Part shown: one piece after another, positions 15,461 to 24,298 of the stretch | How the letters are laid out: each line of letters begins with the position of its first letter | How positions within the stretch are numbered: position 1 is the stretch's first letter | Source: Chitinophaga sp. sic0106 | Lineage (GTDB): Bacteria; Bacteroidota; Bacteroidia; Chitinophagales; Chitinophagaceae | DNA: 64,000 nt | Assembly: GCF_019219075.1 (NCBI RefSeq) | Contig: NZ_JAHUWJ010000003.1 | Coordinates: forward strand, 186,001-250,000 | Direction: 5' to 3' | Position numbers and translations under genes: made by a program | Notes under the pieces: model-generated | Told to the model about the DNA's origin: nothing | Database searches by the model: none | What the model saw: the letters and a program-made list of their open reading frames with translations, nothing else

Positions 15461-16603
15461 ATGATGAAAAACATTTGTTTCCTGATTTTGGTTCTAAGTA
15501 CTTTTTCGGCGACTGGGCAAGAGCAGCAGGCGACTGACAGTAGCGCCCCCAAAGGGATTTTCAATCGTATCATTTACTACCTCAAACACACCAACGATGT
15601 TAAGCCTCAGAAAAAATTCGACTTCAGTGTGATTGGTGGTCCTTACTACGCTCCTGAAACCAGTGGAGGAATTGCCGTTATAGCAGCAGGCCTTTACAAA
15701 ACAGATCCCAGCGACTCCCTGCTGCCTGTATCGAGTGCGTCGATATATGGTTCCGTGTCGCTCACCGGTTTCTATGGCGTTGGGATCAACAGCAATACCA
15801 TCTTCCCGAAAGAAAAATTCAGGCTGCTGGCAAAAGCCTCCTTCAGTTCCATGCCAAATAAATACTGGGGCATTGGGTATGTTAGCGCCAGTAACAAAGA
15901 TGCCTATACGGACTATACACTGGTCACCAAAAAGATTAGTGCCGATTTCAGTGCCAAGATCCATGGGCGCTTGTTTGGCGGCGTTTCCGTAATGCTCAAT
16001 GATGGCAGTGCGAAAAAAATTGATACCAGCGGCGGCACCCCACTGATGCAGCCGGATCACATATTTGCCTTTGGCGCAGGACCTTTCATCAGTTTCGATA
16101 CACGTGATTTCATCCCCAATCCCTACAAAGGCGTATACGTACGGGCGGGCTATAAATTTTTTCCTTCTGCTTTTGGTAATGACCAGGTGTTTGGAAAGCT
16201 GGAGGTGCAGGTGGACTGGTACAAACGCTTATGGCGTACCGGCATACTGGCCACCGATTTTTTCACAGAAAGCAATTATGGCGAGGTGCCATGGTCGCTC
16301 ATGGCAGAAGCAGGCGGCAGCAACCGCCTGCGTGGCTATTTTGAGGGCCGGTACAGGGATAAAAAATATCTGAGCGGCCAGGTGGAGCTGCGGCAAAAGA
16401 TTGTGGGCCGCAACGGAGCCGTAGTATGGATCGGAGCTGGAAATGTTTGCCCTGCCTATAAGGACCTGCGCCTGGATCAGACGCTGGTAAGCTACGGCAT
16501 TGGCTATCGCTGGGAGTTTAAGAACAGGGTGAATATCCGCCTCGACTTTGGTATTGGCTCAGATCAATATGGATTTTATTTTGGTATAAATGAAGTTTTC
16601 TAA
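15461..16603 (+). CDS. BamA/TamA-type surface antigen barrel without POTRA domains
   Basis: The 380-residue protein has a signal peptide (about 1-19) and then a predicted 16-strand-like barrel ending in FGINEVF, with a terminal phenylalanine. Near residues 287-305, GGSNRLRGYFEGRYRDK matches the conserved loop-6 R-G-Y...G-R-Y-R-D motif of the bacterial surface antigen (D15/Omp85) family. No POTRA repeats precede the barrel, so this is one of the short Omp85-like proteins (metallophosphatase- or patatin-associated types look similar). It ends with TAATG, sharing one base with the start codon of the phosphoethanolamine transferase, so the two are translationally coupled. Confidence 0.82.
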   Translation: MMKNICFLILVLSTFSATGQEQQATDSSAPKGIFNRIIYYLKHTNDVKPQKKFDFSVIGGPYYAPETSGGIAVIAAGLYKTDPSDSLLPVSSASIYGSVSLTGFYGVGINSNTIFPKEKFRLLAKASFSSMPNKYWGIGYVSASNKDAYTDYTLVTKKISADFSAKIHGRLFGGVSVMLNDGSAKKIDTSGGTPLMQPDHIFAFGAGPFISFDTRDFIPNPYKGVYVRAGYKFFPSAFGNDQVFGKLEVQVDWYKRLWRTGILATDFFTESNYGEVPWSLMAEAGGSNRLRGYFEGRYRDKKYLSGQVELRQKIVGRNGAVVWIGAGNVCPAYKDLRLDQTLVSYGIGYRWEFKNRVNIRLDFGIGSDQYGFYFGINEVF

Positions 16604-18279
16604 TGGCTATACGTCTGCACTGGAACCGGCAATCGACCTACCTCCTGCTATTCGCCATCAGTTGGGTAATCCCCAACATGGTGCTGGTGTGGATCGATTT
16701 TTCCTGGTTCAATATTATCGCAAACCTGCTGTTCCCATTTACGCTGGGCATTGCATTGATGGCTGTTTTCAGGAAACCAGGCATTATGATGTTGCTGATG
16801 CTGCCCATGCTGATCATACATGCGTATGAAATAGTTTTTTTGTATTTGTTTGGAGAAGGAGTGATCACGACGGATATGTTTCTCAATACGGTAACTACCG
16901 ACGTGGAGGAAAGTACCGAGCTGCTGGGCAATATCATGCCATCTATCATCATTGTATGCGTATTGTACCTACCTGTTTTGGCGCTGGCTATCCTGTCCTG
17001 TTGTATGAAGATGCGGTTGCACGCGGGTTTCAGACGCCAATTCAGTTTATATGCCGGCATTGCCAGTTTGGTAATGGCTGGTATCATACTGGTAGCAGGA
17101 GTACGAATGGATGAAAAAGTGTATCCGCTAAACGTTATCTACAATCTCAACTTTGCAGTGGACAAGTGGTACCGGGAAAGGAATTATCCGATTACCTCCT
17201 ATGGTTTCACTTTTCATGCAAATAAAAAAATACATGCTAAGGAGAGAGAAGTATACGTGCTGGTTTTGGGTGAATCGTCCCGCGCGATGAGCTGGAGTTT
17301 GCTCGGCCGCCAGGTGAACACCAATCCTTTTCTGACCGGCCAACCGGGGCTGCTTACGTTCTCCAATATTACCAGCGAATCGAACGCCACGCAAAAGAGT
17401 GTACCGTTGATTCTCTCGCCGGCGGATGCTTCGTCGGCTCCCTATCTCTATACACAAAAAAGTATTATTACCTTATTTAAAGAAGCGGGATTCAAAACCT
17501 ACTTCATTACCAACCAGGTAGCTAATCAGCAGCTGATAGGTTTTTACAGTAAAGAAGCCAATGTATGGATAGATATTAATAAGGGAGTGGATAAAAAAGA
17601 GATCGGTCAATATGATGCCAACCTGATACCACATTTCAAAAAAGTACTGGATGAGGATACCGGCAAAGCCTTTATTGTACTGCATATGCACGGATCGCAT
17701 TTCAAATACTCCAACCGTTATCCGGTGGATAAATCCTTTTTCAAACCTGATCAGCCGCTGGCGATTAAGTTGCAGCATAAAACGGAACTCTGGAATGCTT
17801 ATGACAACACTATCCGTTACAGCGACAGCCTGCTGCATGTGATGATTAATATGTTGCAGGAGCGGGAATTATGTGCCAGTATGCTGTATGTGTCTGATCA
17901 TGGGGAGAATTTAATGGACGATGACCGGCACTTGTTCTTACACAGCACACCGTTTCCTACCTATTATGAGTTACGTATACCCATGTTGTTATGGTTTAGC
18001 AGGCAATACCTGGAGACCTGGCCGGAGCGGTATAGTGTGGCACAGCAATATTTGCATGAACCTGCGGACACCCGTGTGGTATTTCATACACTGGCGGACA
18101 TTGCCGGTATTTACAGTCCGTTTGTGCAGCCGAAACTGAGCGTGGTAAATAAATCGTTCGAGCCGCAGGTTCCGCGCAGGATATTGGGAGATCATGAGGA
18201 ACCGGAGGAATTTTCCCGCTATTTTAAGACGGAGGATTTTGACGAAATGCACCGGGAAGACTCGTTGCTAAAAAGATAA
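16603..18279 (+). CDS. Phosphoethanolamine transferase (EptA/CptA-like)
   Basis: The 558-residue protein has five N-terminal membrane helices (within about 12-165) and a periplasmic sulfatase-fold domain. Catalytic signs are VLVLGESSRA (Glu224), NATQKSVP (Thr263, the position of the nucleophilic threonine) and YVSDHGE (Asp432, His433), all zinc or catalytic positions in EptA. HMHGSHFKYSNRYP follows the family pattern H-x-x-G-S-H. These enzymes move phosphoethanolamine from phosphatidylethanolamine to lipid A or core sugars at the outer face of the inner membrane and can lower polymyxin binding. The exact acceptor here is unknown. Its ATG overlaps the stop of the surface antigen gene. Confidence 0.88.
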   Translation: MAIRLHWNRQSTYLLLFAISWVIPNMVLVWIDFSWFNIIANLLFPFTLGIALMAVFRKPGIMMLLMLPMLIIHAYEIVFLYLFGEGVITTDMFLNTVTTDVEESTELLGNIMPSIIIVCVLYLPVLALAILSCCMKMRLHAGFRRQFSLYAGIASLVMAGIILVAGVRMDEKVYPLNVIYNLNFAVDKWYRERNYPITSYGFTFHANKKIHAKEREVYVLVLGESSRAMSWSLLGRQVNTNPFLTGQPGLLTFSNITSESNATQKSVPLILSPADASSAPYLYTQKSIITLFKEAGFKTYFITNQVANQQLIGFYSKEANVWIDINKGVDKKEIGQYDANLIPHFKKVLDEDTGKAFIVLHMHGSHFKYSNRYPVDKSFFKPDQPLAIKLQHKTELWNAYDNTIRYSDSLLHVMINMLQERELCASMLYVSDHGENLMDDDRHLFLHSTPFPTYYELRIPMLLWFSRQYLETWPERYSVAQQYLHEPADTRVVFHTLADIAGIYSPFVQPKLSVVNKSFEPQVPRRILGDHEEPEEFSRYFKTEDFDEMHREDSLLKR

Positions 18280-18333
18280 TATTTCCCACTGCAACCCCCA
18301 TTCACAGGGCTTATAAATAAAATTTTACTGCTC

Positions 18334-18552
18334 CATAAATAGTTGTATAATTGTTATAACCAAAGTCTGTTCATAGCTAACCTATTCAAACCTAACGAAG
18401 CAAATCTCTGAAGCACTCAACCCGCTGCGTTGTGGGCTGGATTGTATTTATACTGTTCTGTCACATCAGCATTGATAACCCGGTTTGTTAATAGGCAATT
18501 ACAGTGCAGGAATTTACCCAATACCTTTTCAATCACTTAAACACCCCTCAAA
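18334..18552 (+). repeat. Upstream regulatory block, copy 1
   Basis: This block and 19427-19682 share an ordered set of motifs before the two M57 peptidase genes: the palindrome GTTATAAC (18353-18360) followed by CAAA, AACCTATTCAAACC (18379-18392), GCATTGATAA, CCGGTTTGTT, AGTGCAGG, and an A/C-rich run before the ATG. The intervening bases differ. It was therefore duplicated together with the gene, and the kept motifs are candidate regulator-binding or promoter elements. Confidence 0.75.
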
Positions 18553-18555
18553 AAA

Positions 18556-19320
18556 ATGAAAAACAAAGCACTACTAATGCTGGCTTTACTTTTCGTAGTA
18601 GCCATTTTTGCGATTGTTGCCTGTAAAAAAGCAATCGATTCTGAGCCGGAAATACAAACCATTACGCTCACAAACGATCATGCTAAAAAAGTCTACAACT
18701 ACATTATTGGTTTGGGCTTCCCTGCGCACCAGATCATTGATCAGCGGGATGCCTTTATCGTGGAAGGAGACATCCGGTTCCCTAAAGACATGGTGCTGCC
18801 TAAAGCTGTGGCAGAGCAATATTACACCGGCAGCCTGGTAGCTACCAGTTGGGTAACCAACATCCGTTTATCTGTGGATGCTTCCATGACTTCCATGAAT
18901 TCGGAAATCACTTCTGCTATCGGTCAATGGAATGGGATTACCAGTTGTGCTATCAACTGGACTATTGTTACCAGCGGCACGTATGATGTACTGATCACGG
19001 ACACCAATCTTGGTACCGGAGTTTGTGGTCAGGGTACTTTCCCAAGTGGTGGTAAAGCCGGCAATTTAATTTACATCAACAAGGCTTACATTGCGGGCAA
19101 TACTTTTGCGCAGCGTGCACGTACCATCTGTCATGAAATGGGACATAATGTTTCATTCCGTCATACCAACTGGTTTTCACGTGGCGAGCCAACTGCTACA
19201 GATGTTCCTGGAGTACCAGGCACAGATGCCCTTTCCCTGATGAATGGTGGTCAATGTAATAGTGGTGCTACTACACTTTCAACCAAAGATATTCAGGCTG
19301 CACAAGCGTTGTATCCCTGA
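18556..19320 (+). CDS. M57 (HEIGH) metallopeptidase lipoprotein, copy 1
   Basis: The 254-residue product has a lipoprotein signal peptide (AIFAIVACKK, Cys23). The C-terminal half carries CHEMGHNVSFRHTNW: His193, Glu194, His197 and His203 form the extended HExxHxxxxxH zinc site of the dual-action HEIGH peptidase family (M57). SLMNGGQC near 225-233 resembles the Met-turn region. The N-terminal half starts with a KKVYNYIIGLGFP segment shared with copy 2, probably a propeptide-like domain (FIVEGDIRFPKDM). It is likely exported and anchored at the outer membrane; the substrate is unknown. The next gene is a close paralogue and a strong palindrome separates them. Confidence 0.88.
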   Translation: MKNKALLMLALLFVVAIFAIVACKKAIDSEPEIQTITLTNDHAKKVYNYIIGLGFPAHQIIDQRDAFIVEGDIRFPKDMVLPKAVAEQYYTGSLVATSWVTNIRLSVDASMTSMNSEITSAIGQWNGITSCAINWTIVTSGTYDVLITDTNLGTGVCGQGTFPSGGKAGNLIYINKAYIAGNTFAQRARTICHEMGHNVSFRHTNWFSRGEPTATDVPGVPGTDALSLMNGGQCNSGATTLSTKDIQAAQALYP

Positions 19321-19337
19321 TCTGATTTTTTTTAGAG

Positions 19338-19373
19338 ATAAAGCAAGCACCCTGATCAGGGTGCTTGCTTTAT
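19338..19373 (+). terminator. 36-base perfect palindrome after M57 copy 1
   Basis: Bases 19338-19355 are the exact reverse complement of 19356-19373, centred on TGATCA. As RNA it folds into a long stem containing GCAAGCACCC. It is followed by TATAATATTA rather than a pure U-run. It lies 18 bases after the stop and most likely ends the first transcript, making the two peptidase genes separate units. Confidence 0.8.
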
Positions 19374-19426
19374 AATATTACCTGCTGCAATTGCACCTCA
19401 GGATGCAGACAAAAAAAATTTTGCAA

Positions 19427-19682
19427 CCCGATAAATATTTGTATTATTGTTATAACCAAAATCTGAACGTAGTTTAACCTATTCAAACCCATTTAAGCAA
19501 ATTTTCCGGAGAGCGCATCCTGCTGAGGTTTCAGCTGGTCTGCACGTATGTTTTATTGTATCTGTCGTATGCATTGATAATGGATATTATCATAGTTACC
19601 CCGGTTTGTTCATAGGTATTCAAAGTGCAGGATTTTTTTTCTCACAATACCCTTTTTTTATCATTTAAACACGCTTCACAAC
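19427..19682 (+). repeat. Upstream regulatory block, copy 2
   Basis: This is the diverged second copy of 18334-18552. It keeps GTTATAAC (19449-19456), CAAAATCTG, AACCTATTCAAACC (19476-19489), GCATTGATAA, CCGGTTTGTTCATAGG and AAGTGCAGG in the same order. About 40 bases near 19580-19600 have no counterpart in copy 1. The gap of 362 bases between the two peptidase genes holds only the palindromic terminator and this block. Confidence 0.75.
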
Positions 19683-20438
19683 ATGAAAAAGAACCTTTTC
19701 ATCATGCTGGCTGTATTGTTGGCCGTTACTATTGCATCCTGTAAAAAATCTGCTGATGCCCCTGCAGACCTGCAATCTGTTACAGAAATAACCGATCCTG
19801 CTAAAAAAGTTTACAACTACATTATTGGTCTGGGATTTCCGGCCCACACAATTGTTGACCAACCAGGTGAATACATTGTAGAAGGTGACATCCGTTTCCC
19901 TAAAGACATGGAAGTACCTACCGGCGCCACTACCGAGCAGTACTACACTGGTAGCCTGGTTTCTGCTGCAAACGTTGCCAATCTGCGTTTGTATGTAGAT
20001 GCCTCTATGACATCTATGTCATCAGAAATCAGCAGCGCGATTGCACAGTGGAATGCTGTAGCTAGTTGTAATGTTAACTGGGTGGTAGTTACCAGTGGTA
20101 CTTATGATGTACTGATCACCAACTACAACCTGGGTAATGGTGTATGCGGCCAGGGAACCTTCCCTAGTGGTGGCAGAGCCGGAAACCTGATCCGCATCAA
20201 CAAAAACTACATTGCCGGCAACAGTTTTGCACAGCGTGCCCGTACCATTTGTCATGAACTGGGACATAACGTTTCCCTGCGTCATACCAACTGGTCAGCC
20301 ATTGGTGAATCCAGTGCTACTGCTGTTCCTGGTGTTGGCGGAACTGATGCTTCATCGCTGATGAATGGCGGCCAGTGCGGAAGCGGCGCCACTACCTTAT
20401 CTACTAAAGATAAAAATGCTATTGCAGCATTGTATTAA
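19683..20438 (+). CDS. M57 (HEIGH) metallopeptidase lipoprotein, copy 2
   Basis: This 251-residue paralogue of the preceding gene keeps the lipoprotein signal (LAVTIASCKK), the KVYNYIIGLGFPAH segment, the EQYYTGSLV segment, and the zinc site CHELGHNVSLRHTNW (His191, Glu192, His195, His201). GGTDASSLMNGGQCGSG follows as in copy 1. Catalytic residues are intact in both, so neither copy looks decayed. Differences cluster in the early mature region (ADAPADLQSVTEITD) and in loops, which may change exposure or substrate choice. It has its own upstream block and its own terminator, so it is probably an independent transcript under the same control. Confidence 0.88.
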   Translation: MKKNLFIMLAVLLAVTIASCKKSADAPADLQSVTEITDPAKKVYNYIIGLGFPAHTIVDQPGEYIVEGDIRFPKDMEVPTGATTEQYYTGSLVSAANVANLRLYVDASMTSMSSEISSAIAQWNAVASCNVNWVVVTSGTYDVLITNYNLGNGVCGQGTFPSGGRAGNLIRINKNYIAGNSFAQRARTICHELGHNVSLRHTNWSAIGESSATAVPGVGGTDASSLMNGGQCGSGATTLSTKDKNAIAALY

Positions 20439-20460
20439 TATTTCTTTCTTCTTCTGCGCA

Positions 20461-20489
20461 AAGGCACCCTGTAATGGGGTGCTTTTTTG
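20461..20489 (+). terminator. Rho-independent terminator after M57 copy 2
   Basis: GCACCC (20464-20469) pairs with GGGTGC (20477-20482), followed directly by six T residues. It sits 23 bases after the stop codon. Confidence 0.75.
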
Positions 20490-20584
20490 TGCCCCAGCGG
20501 CTCCATCCATCCCAAAATGCTTGCAAATCAGCCTTCAGCGTCCTATATTGCAACCTTACTTTTTATCGAGTGTAGTTGTTATTT

Positions 20585-21679
20585 ATGGAAACAGGAACAA
20601 TGGTTGCGAAGCCGGAGGCAATGCAGGCAAAAAAACATTATGAAATTCTGGATGGGTTAAGGGGTGTTGCTGCCGTGATGGTGGTGATTTTCCATTTTAT
20701 GGAGGTGATTTTCACTGACCCCACCACCAACTTTGTAGGGCACGGCTTTCTGGCGGTGGATTTCTTCTTTTGCCTGTCAGGTTTTGTGATTGCTTATGCC
20801 TACGACAACCGTATGGCGACAATGAGCACCGGCAGGTTCTTCCTGCAGCGGTTGATCCGCCTGCATCCGTTGGTAGTGCTGGGTGCTACTATGGCATTGG
20901 TATTATACCTGCTGGATCCAATAGTGCCACCTTTTGCTACTTATGGCGTGGGTAGCGTAGCCCTGATATTTCTGACTTCGGTGTTGCTGATTCCTTATCC
21001 GGTGATGGAGGAAAGATATTTCAATCTCTTTTCCCTGAACGCCCCTTCCTGGTCGCTGTTTTGGGAGTATGTAGCCAATATCGTATATGCGTTGGTGTTA
21101 TGGCGACTCCCCCGCCGCGTAATGGTGTTGCTTACCTTACTGGCAGCCGGCGGTATCAGTTATGTAGCCTTTACCGCGGGTAATGTGGTAGGCGGCTGGA
21201 GCGGAGGAACCTTCTGGCATGGCTTTGCGCGGGTAGCCTATTCGTTTCCGGCAGGCATACTGATTTATCGCTATAGGTTGATCATCCCGAATAAACTTGG
21301 CTTTCCTGGCCTGACCCTGCTCCTACTGGCAGCGTTGATGATGCCATACTTCCAGTTTAACTGGGCGGTGGAGCTGGGCATCGTGCTGGTGTACTTCCCA
21401 TTACTGGTAGCGCTGGGCGCAGGCGCGGTGTTACAGCCGGCGTTGAAACCACTGTGCGTATTGTCCGGCAACCTCTCTTACCCACTGTACATGACCCATT
21501 ATGGCGCCATCTGGATATTTGCCAATTACTTCAATACTTACAAACCAGGAACAACGGAATTGACCATGGTAGTGATTTCCGGGGTGCTGATACTGATAGC
21601 GGTGGCCTATATGGCTATGCGCTGGTTTGATGTGCCGGTACGACAATATCTCACTAAAAAATTATTAAAAAAGCAATAA
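20585..21679 (+). CDS. Acyltransferase 3 family membrane protein
   Basis: ATG 20585 is chosen; the frame can be extended three codons to a TTG. The 364-residue protein begins with about 15 cytoplasmic residues and then EILDGLRGVAAVMVVIFHF, the acyltransferase-3 signature with the R-x10-H pair. Motifs such as VDFFFCLSGFVIAYAYD, FLQRLIRLHPL and PSWSLFWEYVAN follow the OafA-like pattern closely. About ten membrane helices are visible and no additional catalytic domain. It probably acylates a cell-surface or exported sugar. It is only loosely similar to the other acyltransferase in this window. It stands alone, converging with the thioesterase gene four bases on. Confidence 0.9.
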   Translation: METGTMVAKPEAMQAKKHYEILDGLRGVAAVMVVIFHFMEVIFTDPTTNFVGHGFLAVDFFFCLSGFVIAYAYDNRMATMSTGRFFLQRLIRLHPLVVLGATMALVLYLLDPIVPPFATYGVGSVALIFLTSVLLIPYPVMEERYFNLFSLNAPSWSLFWEYVANIVYALVLWRLPRRVMVLLTLLAAGGISYVAFTAGNVVGGWSGGTFWHGFARVAYSFPAGILIYRYRLIIPNKLGFPGLTLLLLAALMMPYFQFNWAVELGIVLVYFPLLVALGAGAVLQPALKPLCVLSGNLSYPLYMTHYGAIWIFANYFNTYKPGTTELTMVVISGVLILIAVAYMAMRWFDVPVRQYLTKKLLKKQ

Positions 21680-21683
21680 AGCA

Positions 21684-22121
21684 TTAGCGGATTTTAGCCA
21701 CCACGGCTACTGTATGCCGGCAAATGCATATCAATTGTCCGGATTCATCCTGAATCCGGATATCCCATACTTGTGTACGGCCACCCAGGTGCAATGCCCT
21801 TGCGGTGGCGTATACACGGCCGCTACGGGCACTTCGGATGTGGTTGGCATTAATCTCCATACCAAAACATACAAATAAATCCGGATCAATTACCAGTGTG
21901 CCGGCAATGCTGCCCACCGTTTCTGCGAGCGCCATGGAAGCGCCTCCGTGCAGGATGCCGTACTTCTGTACCGTGCGGTGGTCCACCGGCATGGAAGCAG
22001 TGAGGAAATCAGGACCAATTTCAGTGAACTCCATTCCCAGGTGCGCGTTGAGCGTGCCCGCGTTTTCTTCGTTTAAAGTGGCGATGGATACGGGTTTGTA
22101 CCAGATGCTGTCGGTTATCAT
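21684..22121 (-). CDS. PaaI/YbgC-like hotdog-fold thioesterase
   Basis: ATG 22121 (MITDSIWYKPVSI) is chosen; a longer frame up to 22274 adds 51 residues of non-homologous character. The 145-residue product is a typical hotdog domain: LGMEFTEIGPDFLTASMPVDHRTVQKYGILHGGASMALAET is the core (residues about 27-67), with HGG and the following acidic residue at the active site. The family hydrolyses acyl-CoA thioesters, often 1,4-dihydroxy-2-naphthoyl-CoA or phenylacetyl-CoA intermediates. The sequence looks closest to the MenI/EntH group, but this is from memory of the motif. It converges with the acyltransferase gene and is divergent from ogt. Confidence 0.85.
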   Translation of the reverse strand: MITDSIWYKPVSIATLNEENAGTLNAHLGMEFTEIGPDFLTASMPVDHRTVQKYGILHGGASMALAETVGSIAGTLVIDPDLFVCFGMEINANHIRSARSGRVYATARALHLGGRTQVWDIRIQDESGQLICICRHTVAVVAKIR

Positions 22122-22275
22122 TTTTTCTGTAGTTGTGGTGTATGCAGGTAAATATAGCGGATTCCAATGACACCTTCGGTGCCACTGGGGAGTGGTGCCG
22201 CGCTTCGCGCGGGTGGTGTACTTCCAGTGGGAATGGGTTACTTTCTGTTGTTTAACAATGTTGTAAATTGCCATT

Positions 22276-22773
22276 ATGTACTACCACAGGAAAATAACCA
22301 CGCCGGTGGGCGAACTGCTGTTAATAGCTACAGACAAAGGCCTGCGCGCGATTTTATGGGAAGATGAAGATGGCAGCCGTGTGAAACTGCCCGTTGAAGG
22401 GGATCATGATACACATCCTGTGCTGGATGAAACTGCGCGACAGCTGGATGAATATTTTGCCGGCAATCGCCGCACATTTGACCTGCCCCTGCATTTTGAA
22501 GGAACACCTTTTCAGCAGCAGGTATGGACGGCTTTATTACAAATTCCGTATGGGAAAACGGTGAGCTATGCGCAGTTGGCTAACCAGCTTGGAAATCCGA
22601 AGGCCGTGCGGGCCGTAGGTGCCGCCAATGGCAAGAATCCGATTTCCATTGTAGCTCCCTGCCATCGTGTGATAGGCTCCTCGGGGAGTCTCACTGGCTT
22701 TGCCGGCGGCGTGGCGGTGAAGGAAAGATTATTAAGAATGGAAGGTGCCATTCCCAACAGCACCTTGTTTTAA
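22276..22773 (+). CDS. ogt: Methylated-DNA--protein-cysteine methyltransferase
   Basis: The 165-residue protein carries the suicide-acceptor motif PCHRVI with Cys129, preceded by the helix-turn-helix region YGKTVSYAQLANQLGNPKAVRAVGAANGKNP (within about 93-122), including the conserved arginine finger. It repairs O6-alkylguanine and O4-alkylthymine by transferring the alkyl group to its own cysteine. The N-terminal RNase-H-like domain (YYHRKITTPVGELLLIATDKGLRAI) is complete. There is no fused Ada regulator domain. It is a single-gene unit with 154 bases between its start and the divergent thioesterase start. Confidence 0.95.
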   Translation: MYYHRKITTPVGELLLIATDKGLRAILWEDEDGSRVKLPVEGDHDTHPVLDETARQLDEYFAGNRRTFDLPLHFEGTPFQQQVWTALLQIPYGKTVSYAQLANQLGNPKAVRAVGAANGKNPISIVAPCHRVIGSSGSLTGFAGGVAVKERLLRMEGAIPNSTLF

Positions 22774-22837
22774 AACATCGCAGTACGATGCAGGTTCCAA
22801 ACGTCCCGGAAAAACTGCCCGTACTGCGAGGTGACTA

Positions 22838-24298
22838 TTATGGCGCCACCGGCCAGGAAACTATCGGGCTTTTGTTAATCCCTACTTCAAAGCAGCCCAG
22901 GTCAGGGCTGGCACCGGTGTAAGTATACCCCCGGTTTACTCCTTTGTCTATCAGGTCGCTGCCGGTCACGAGCCGCAGGAAGGTGTTGGTAGGCAGCGTA
23001 AAATCAGAATGGCGGCCCTGCGACATCATACTTTCCGTGGTAGCAGTAAAATCTGATGCGTTTACCGTAATACCTGAAATCTGGAAATAATTGTTGCTCG
23101 TGGAAGACGCACCGGTATTCAGATTGCTCACTTCGCTGCTGGTAGCGGCATAGCCCAGGTTATTATAGAGGTAGTGGCCCCATCCCGGAACGTCCGCAGA
23201 GAAATCGGCGCTGCGGTTAAGCATATTGTAGTTCACCGCATTTTTATAGGCAGTATTATTTTCGAAGGTGAGTCCACCGGGATGGTGATTGGCATAGAAA
23301 CCGGCCGATTTATTCCCTACTGCCAGGCAGAAGCGAACGATATGGCGAGGCACCACAGGCGGCACGCCGCTGGGATCTGTAACACCGAAGCCACCGGCTT
23401 TAATACCATTTCCATTGGCCAAACTGGCAAAGCTGGTGCTGTAACCATTATAGAACGCCCAGCAGTTTTCGATGGTCACCACCTCGTAGGCGTTGATCAG
23501 GTCGAAGCCATCGTCGCTGTTGAACCAGGCGCGGCAACCGCGGAACACGTTGCCGGTGTAGCCTACCCCTTGTTTATAGGGATGTGCACCAAAGCCATCT
23601 GTATTTTCCCCTTTACCGCTTTCGGAAACATTATCCCAGTTGCGATAGGCATCGCAGTTCAGCACGAGGTTATTACCGCCCCTGGTGAGGTAGAAACCAA
23701 TGCCCATACCATCATGCATTTTGAGCGCTTCATAGATATTGTTGCTGCCTTCATTGCGGAAACATTCACTTTGTGTATGGCCGGTAATCGTTACCTGCAC
23801 GCCAATCACTTCGATGCCTTTGATGGTGATATAGGAGCCTGTTACCAGGAAGGCGGTAATGCGTTTGCCCGCGGGTTTTACATTGGCATAATTAAACACT
23901 GGTGTTTCGCCGGGATATGCCAGGTACTGAATGCGTGCGGAGGCGGTACCGCTCTTGTCGAGTTTGGTGACGCTGGCATAGAGCGTACCATTTTCTGCGA
24001 TCTGTGAAGTGCTCATGGTATAGCTGCCACCACGGATATAGACGATATCACCTGGTACCGCGGCGGTTTGCCCGCGCTGGACGGTGAGGAAAGGAGCGGC
24101 TTCTGTACCGGCATTGGCGTCGTTACCATTTGGCGCTACAAAATAGTAGTGCAGGGCGGGCGCCAGGGTAACTGCTTCGGTACGGGCGGAGACAGTGTTG
24201 CTATTAGTAAGATCTCGCTGGCAACCCGACAGGCTATACGAAGTTAACAACACCGCGAGCATGAAGAGGCGGAACCCTCTTCTGGGAGAATTAGACAT
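22838..24298 (-). CDS. Beta-helix lipoprotein, pectate lyase (PL9/DUF4990)-like
   Basis: The 486-residue protein has a lipoprotein signal (SYSLSGC, Cys26) and a mature right-handed parallel beta-helix. It opens with YYFVAPNGNDANAGTEAAPF, the common start of secreted beta-helix enzymes, and has repeated N-C and G-G turns. The stretch GENTDGFGAH, then FRGCRAWFNSDDGFDLIN and the NGNGIKAGGFG block, matches PL9-type pectate lyases, where the aspartates around NSDDGFD form the calcium site. It probably cleaves pectic or related polysaccharide at the cell surface. No SusCD pair lies beside it. Substrate not proven. Confidence 0.8.
   Translation of the reverse strand: MSNSPRRGFRLFMLAVLLTSYSLSGCQRDLTNSNTVSARTEAVTLAPALHYYFVAPNGNDANAGTEAAPFLTVQRGQTAAVPGDIVYIRGGSYTMSTSQIAENGTLYASVTKLDKSGTASARIQYLAYPGETPVFNYANVKPAGKRITAFLVTGSYITIKGIEVIGVQVTITGHTQSECFRNEGSNNIYEALKMHDGMGIGFYLTRGGNNLVLNCDAYRNWDNVSESGKGENTDGFGAHPYKQGVGYTGNVFRGCRAWFNSDDGFDLINAYEVVTIENCWAFYNGYSTSFASLANGNGIKAGGFGVTDPSGVPPVVPRHIVRFCLAVGNKSAGFYANHHPGGLTFENNTAYKNAVNYNMLNRSADFSADVPGWGHYLYNNLGYAATSSEVSNLNTGASSTSNNYFQISGITVNASDFTATTESMMSQGRHSDFTLPTNTFLRLVTGSDLIDKGVNRGYTYTGASPDLGCFEVGINKSPIVSWPVAP

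Noticed and set aside
23174..24007. 277-codon open frame opposite to the beta-helix gene
   Set aside because: The minus-strand protein has a lipoprotein signal and a recognisable fold; this one does not.
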